Shown here one piece after another: positions 31,760-34,588 of a stretch of DNA of 34,588 bases. The stretch is taken from assembly GCA_023421135.1 (NCBI GenBank), contig JAEZUG010000038.1, forward strand, positions 1-34,588, read 5' to 3'. Origin of the DNA: Candidatus Cloacimonadota bacterium (GTDB lineage: Bacteria; Cloacimonadota; Cloacimonadia; Cloacimonadales; Cloacimonadaceae). Numbering within the stretch: position 1 is the first letter of the stretch; each line of letters begins with the position of its first letter. Position numbers and translations under genes: made by a program. The notes under the pieces are model-generated. The model saw nothing but the letters and a program-made list of their open reading frames with translations. It made no database searches and had not been told where the DNA came from.

Positions 31760-32499
31760 AGGATCTCGTCTATCATTTCGTTGAAGCTATAGAATCCTTG
31801 CTTCCCTGCCAACCATTTTGCTGCCAGGATTGCACCCAGAGCGAGGCTGCTGCGGTTACGAATCTGATGGGAGAGCTCCACGCTATCGGCCTCTGAATCA
31901 AAGCCTATCCTGTGAGTTCCCGGCATAGCGCCTGCCCTCAGGCTGGCAAAGTGAAGCTCCTCCGGTTTGATCTTGCGATCACACTTATCCCAGAGCACAG
32001 ATGTCTTCCTGCTGCTTTTTGCCAGCACCCGGTTCGCCAGCTCCAGAGCTGTGCCCGATGGGCTGTCCGCCTTCTGGTTATGATGCATCTCAAAGCCATA
32101 AACATCGTAGGCTTCAAAACTGTCGAACAAAGCAGCGGCATAGTCCACCACTCTGCCAAAGAGATTCATGCCGATGGAGAAGTTTGCGCCGTGGAGAAAG
32201 CCTGTGTGGCTGTCTGAAGCCAGTTGTTTCACTTCCTCCAGATGCTCCTGCCAACCGGTGGTGCCGACCACAGTGTTCTTGTGCAGAGCCATCAGATTGC
32301 GGATGTTGTCCATTACTACGGAAGGGTGGCTGAAATCTATACAGACATCTGCTTTGGAGGTGGAGACCAAGTCTATCCCGGAGTGTTGCCCGGGTACAGA
32401 AGGATCGATGATGGAGACCACTTTGCAATCGTGATCTTCCGCCATAGAGGCAATCATCTTGCCCATCTTACCATAACCGATGAGGCAGAGCTTGGTCAT
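31750..32499 (-). CDS. dapB: 4-Hydroxy-tetrahydrodipicolinate reductase
   Basis: DapB catalyses the NAD(P)H-dependent step from hydroxy-tetrahydrodipicolinate in lysine synthesis. The dinucleotide motif IGYGKMGKMI, the GTTGW block, NFSIGMNLF and the active-site EMHHNQKADSPSGTA are all there. AGGAG precedes the start. It follows the M20 peptidase gene by 12 bp and overlaps dapF. Confidence 0.96.
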   Translation of the reverse strand: MTKLCLIGYGKMGKMIASMAEDHDCKVVSIIDPSVPGQHSGIDLVSTSKADVCIDFSHPSVVMDNIRNLMALHKNTVVGTTGWQEHLEEVKQLASDSHTGFLHGANFSIGMNLFGRVVDYAAALFDSFEAYDVYGFEMHHNQKADSPSGTALELANRVLAKSSRKTSVLWDKCDRKIKPEELHFASLRAGAMPGTHRIGFDSEADSVELSHQIRNRSSLALGAILAAKWLAGKQGFYSFNEMIDEILCK

Positions 32500-32511
32500 A
32501 CGTACTCCTGT

Positions 32512-33636
32512 TTAAACTTGAGAATACTTCTTGATCAGGTCGGTCACAAAAGTCTGTCCGGCTTCCAGATCGGCAATCTCTATATACTCATTAACTGTGT
32601 GGTAACGCTTCATGCCTGTACCCACTATAATCATGGGGGTTCCGGCTGCGCTGATGATATTGGCGTCACTACCGCCACCGCCCACAACGCAATTAACTTC
32701 GAGATTCATCCCGCGTAAAACGGCTTTAGCGAGCTTGACAGCAGCAGAATCCTCTTCCACGCGGAAGGCTTTGTATTCTGTGTTCTGGCTGTACTCAAAG
32801 CTGGCTCCCACATTTTCAAATTGATAGCGGGCAACTGTGGTCTCCAAAGCAGCCCGGACATCGGCGCAGACCTGCTCCAGCTTATGATCGTTGTGACTAC
32901 GGGCTTCACCTTGAATCACAACCTGGTTTGGCACGATGTTTGTAGCCATTCCGCCGCAAATCTTACCGATATTTACAGTGGTCTCAAAATCTATCCTGCC
33001 GGTGGGCATGGCTGCGATGGCTTCTGCTGCCACCCGGATGGCATTGATACCTTTCTCCGGCTCAACTCCCGCGTGGGCTTCCTTGCCTTTCACCACGATC
33101 TTAAATGAGTTCTGTGAGGGAGCAGCAATGAAGAGATCACCAATATTCTGGGCATCAAAGGCATAGCCAAAAGCAGATTGGATCTTGCTTTTATCAAAAT
33201 ACTTGGCACCCAGGAGGCCGATCTCTTCCGAGACGGTAAAGAGTATCTCTATGGGAGCATGGTCAATGCCCTGTTCCAGAACAGCTTTGATACCCATCAT
33301 GATCTGGGCAACACCGCTCTTGTCGTCTGAACCCAGGATTGTGGTGCCGTCTGAACAAATCTTCCCGTCCTGAATCTGGGGTTTGATCCCCTTGCCGGGA
33401 ACAACGGTATCGACATGGGCACATAGCAGGATGGGGGGCTTCAAAACAGAGCCTGGAATGCGGGCAAAGAGGTTGCCGGCATTTCCTCCTGTTTTGGAAT
33501 GTGTGTCGTCTTCAAATATTTCAGCGCCAAAGCTTGCCAGATCGGCCTTAAGCGCATCCATCATGGCTCTTTCATCCAAGGATTCACTGTCTATGGACAC
33601 TAGTCGGCAGAAGTATTTTTGAATCTCAGATTCCAT
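32512..33636 (-). CDS. M20-family metallopeptidase (PepT-like)
   Basis: A 374-residue di-zinc aminopeptidase-type protein. Metal and catalytic motifs: LLCAHVDTVVPG (His and Asp), GSDDKSGVAQIM (bridging Asp) and VSEEIGLLGAKYFD (Glu-Glu). The lid dimerisation domain lies between about residues 180 and 290. It most resembles tripeptidase T-like proteins. The placement ahead of dapB also raises a DapE-like (succinyl-diaminopimelate desuccinylase) role, but the sequence looks more PepT-like. GGAGA precedes the start. Confidence 0.9.
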   Translation of the reverse strand: MESEIQKYFCRLVSIDSESLDERAMMDALKADLASFGAEIFEDDTHSKTGGNAGNLFARIPGSVLKPPILLCAHVDTVVPGKGIKPQIQDGKICSDGTTILGSDDKSGVAQIMMGIKAVLEQGIDHAPIEILFTVSEEIGLLGAKYFDKSKIQSAFGYAFDAQNIGDLFIAAPSQNSFKIVVKGKEAHAGVEPEKGINAIRVAAEAIAAMPTGRIDFETTVNIGKICGGMATNIVPNQVVIQGEARSHNDHKLEQVCADVRAALETTVARYQFENVGASFEYSQNTEYKAFRVEEDSAAVKLAKAVLRGMNLEVNCVVGGGGSDANIISAAGTPMIIVGTGMKRYHTVNEYIEIADLEAGQTFVTDLIKKYSQV

Positions 33637-33693
33637 TCATTCTCCAGTTTTTTATTTTTTCTCTGCTATCACCAATATTGAAACTGTCTTTTT

Positions 33694-33699
33694 TGTCAA
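33694..33699 (-). promoter_or_regulatory. TTGACA box upstream of the M20-dap-lepA run
   Basis: The minus strand reads TTGACA 58 bp ahead of the M20 start. TATTGG, 16 bp downstream, is a weak -10. Confidence 0.42.
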
Positions 33700-33807
33700 T
33701 CCCTAATCGTGGAAAGACTAAGCCGACATCCATCAAGTGCATGGATCTAAGTCCTTGCCGTGCTTCTGGAGTCAATGGCTCTGCAAATGAAGCCGCTGCT
33801 TTTTTAC

Positions 33808-33813
33808 TTGTCA
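33808..33813 (+). promoter_or_regulatory. TTGTCA box upstream of the DUF4476-type gene
   Basis: TTGTCA, one base off TTGACA, lies 56 bp ahead of ATG 33869. It is divergent from the box at 33694-33699. No clear -10 follows at the usual distance. Confidence 0.3.
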
Positions 33814-33868
33814 AAATGGGGCTCGGTCTCAAGCTGGTACAAAAGAAAAAAAACACAAGGAGATCGCC

Positions 33869-34528
33869 ATGAAAAGATCAATCTGTCTGTTAATTCTGCT
33901 GGGAGTGTTTTCCCTGGCGCTGGCAACGGATGAAATCCCTGCCCCTCTGCCTGTTGCTCAAAACGGTGCCAAGATCAGCAGCGGAGCAATATTGGAGCAA
34001 GTTGTAGCCCGACTCAAGAGAGCTGAACAGATCATCTATCCGGAGCTTAACCGCACTCAATCTGCCGATGTAACCCTTCTCCTGCAAGAAGCTTATGCTC
34101 TGTTGGAACTGATTCCTCAGGATACCGAACTTAGCGTCAGAAAGACCGAAGGCAGTCCGGACATTGAAGCTATGCTGGATCCTAACCAGGGTGGACAGCC
34201 TGTCAGCCGCTTGATCGAACGTCCCAGACCTGTTCCGGAACGCTATCCCATCATGACTGAAGAATTCAGCACATTACTGCAGACCGTCATGGCAGAGCCT
34301 TATCGCCGCAACAAACTGCTCTTGCTCACCACTGCCACAGAGTCCTACCGTTATAGTGTGGATCAGATCATTCGTCTTCTGGATTCACTCAATTTCACCG
34401 TTGACCGGCTCCAAGCCCTGGAAACCCTCTACCCGGGCTGCACAGATTCACAGAATAAATACCGGATTCTCGATAGTTTCAATCTGATGGCAGATAAGAC
34501 CCGAGCTGCTGAACTGATGAGAGACTGA
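33869..34528 (+). CDS. Secreted DUF4476-type protein
   Basis: A 219-residue exported protein with a signal peptide (MKRSICLLILLGVFSLALA). The C-terminal 90 residues fit the DUF4476 pattern: FSTLLQTVMAEPYRRNKLLL, then DQIIRLLDSLNFTVDRLQAL and a final LYPGCTD block before a helix. The function of DUF4476 is unknown; the region before it is helical and proline-rich. AGGAG precedes the start. The stop is followed after 4 bp by the third 11-bp repeat element. Confidence 0.8.
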   Translation: MKRSICLLILLGVFSLALATDEIPAPLPVAQNGAKISSGAILEQVVARLKRAEQIIYPELNRTQSADVTLLLQEAYALLELIPQDTELSVRKTEGSPDIEAMLDPNQGGQPVSRLIERPRPVPERYPIMTEEFSTLLQTVMAEPYRRNKLLLLTTATESYRYSVDQIIRLLDSLNFTVDRLQALETLYPGCTDSQNKYRILDSFNLMADKTRAAELMRD

Positions 34529-34532
34529 TCCG

Positions 34533-34588
34533 GCACCCATAAAATACACATCTCATACCCATGTGACACGCATGAGTTTACATGGGTG
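34533..34588. repeat. Bipartite 11-bp repeat element, copy 3 (cut by the window end)
   Basis: Four minus-strand units at 34533-34576 read CTCATGCGTGT, CACATGGGTAT, GAGATGTGTAT and TTTATGGGTGC. After the 2-nt centre TT the first plus-strand unit begins at 34579 (TACATGGGTG) and is cut off by the window end. The spacing is the same as in copies 1 and 2. Confidence 0.88.

Noticed and set aside
33626..33856. Minus-strand open frame of 76 codons ahead of the M20 gene
   Set aside because: It covers the divergent promoter region and overlaps the M20 start out of frame. No motif is visible.

Overview
The window looks like a chromosomal segment of an uncultured Gram-negative bacterium of the FCB group. 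Candidatus Cloacimonadota is my best guess. The grounds are a Gld-type ABC cassette, an Omp85 outer-membrane protein, lipoproteins, an anaerobe-type GlmL protein, a secreted caspase followed by an FGE-fold lipoprotein, and many non-coding repeats between operons. I could not test this phylogenetically. I see no rRNA, tRNA, CRISPR array, transposase or reverse transcriptase.

Layout. 1-70: tail of a membrane protein. 70-490: repeat-rich spacer. 493-1193: HepT/MNT-type toxin-antitoxin pair. 1268-2086 (-): secreted protein of unknown function. 2367-4460: YtrA-like GntR regulator with an ABC exporter, closed by a terminator. 4576-10497: membrane-fusion protein, GldA, GldF and GldG homologues, a DUF4340 protein and a GNAT acetyltransferase, tightly packed. 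10498-10941: composite repeats and a terminator. 15986 down to 10942 (-): purS, purQ, comF, a small unknown protein, a GlmL/MutL-family protein and an unrecognised partner with a KOW-like end. 15987-17008: about 1 kb of tandem repeats and hairpins without a gene. 17009-20483: secreted caspase (C14) and an FGE-fold lipoprotein whose C-terminus looks like a diversity-generating retroelement target. 20556-21575: polysaccharide deacetylase. Then minus-strand housekeeping genes: oligoendopeptidase F and lipoate ligase; adenosine deaminase and a GmhA-like isomerase; a small lipoprotein; and the run M20 peptidase, dapB, dapF, RodZ-like, lepA and Omp85. 33869-34528 (+): secreted DUF4476-type protein.

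The most unusual features are non-coding or hypervariable-looking. First, three copies of one bipartite element (286-375, 16803-16892, 34533 to the window end), each built from 11-bp units: four read on the minus strand, a 2-nt centre, then units on the plus strand. Second, the possible DGR variable region at 20382-20453, followed by an 8-bp-stem, 4-nt-loop hairpin at 20521-20540. Third, a hairpin-dense spacer at 16.06-16.74 kb with a 178-bp tandem duplication. Fourth, a TTGACA-like hexamer 49-74 bp ahead of the first gene of nearly every operon, without a clear -10 box.

All identifications come from reading motifs in the translations. No database search was run.
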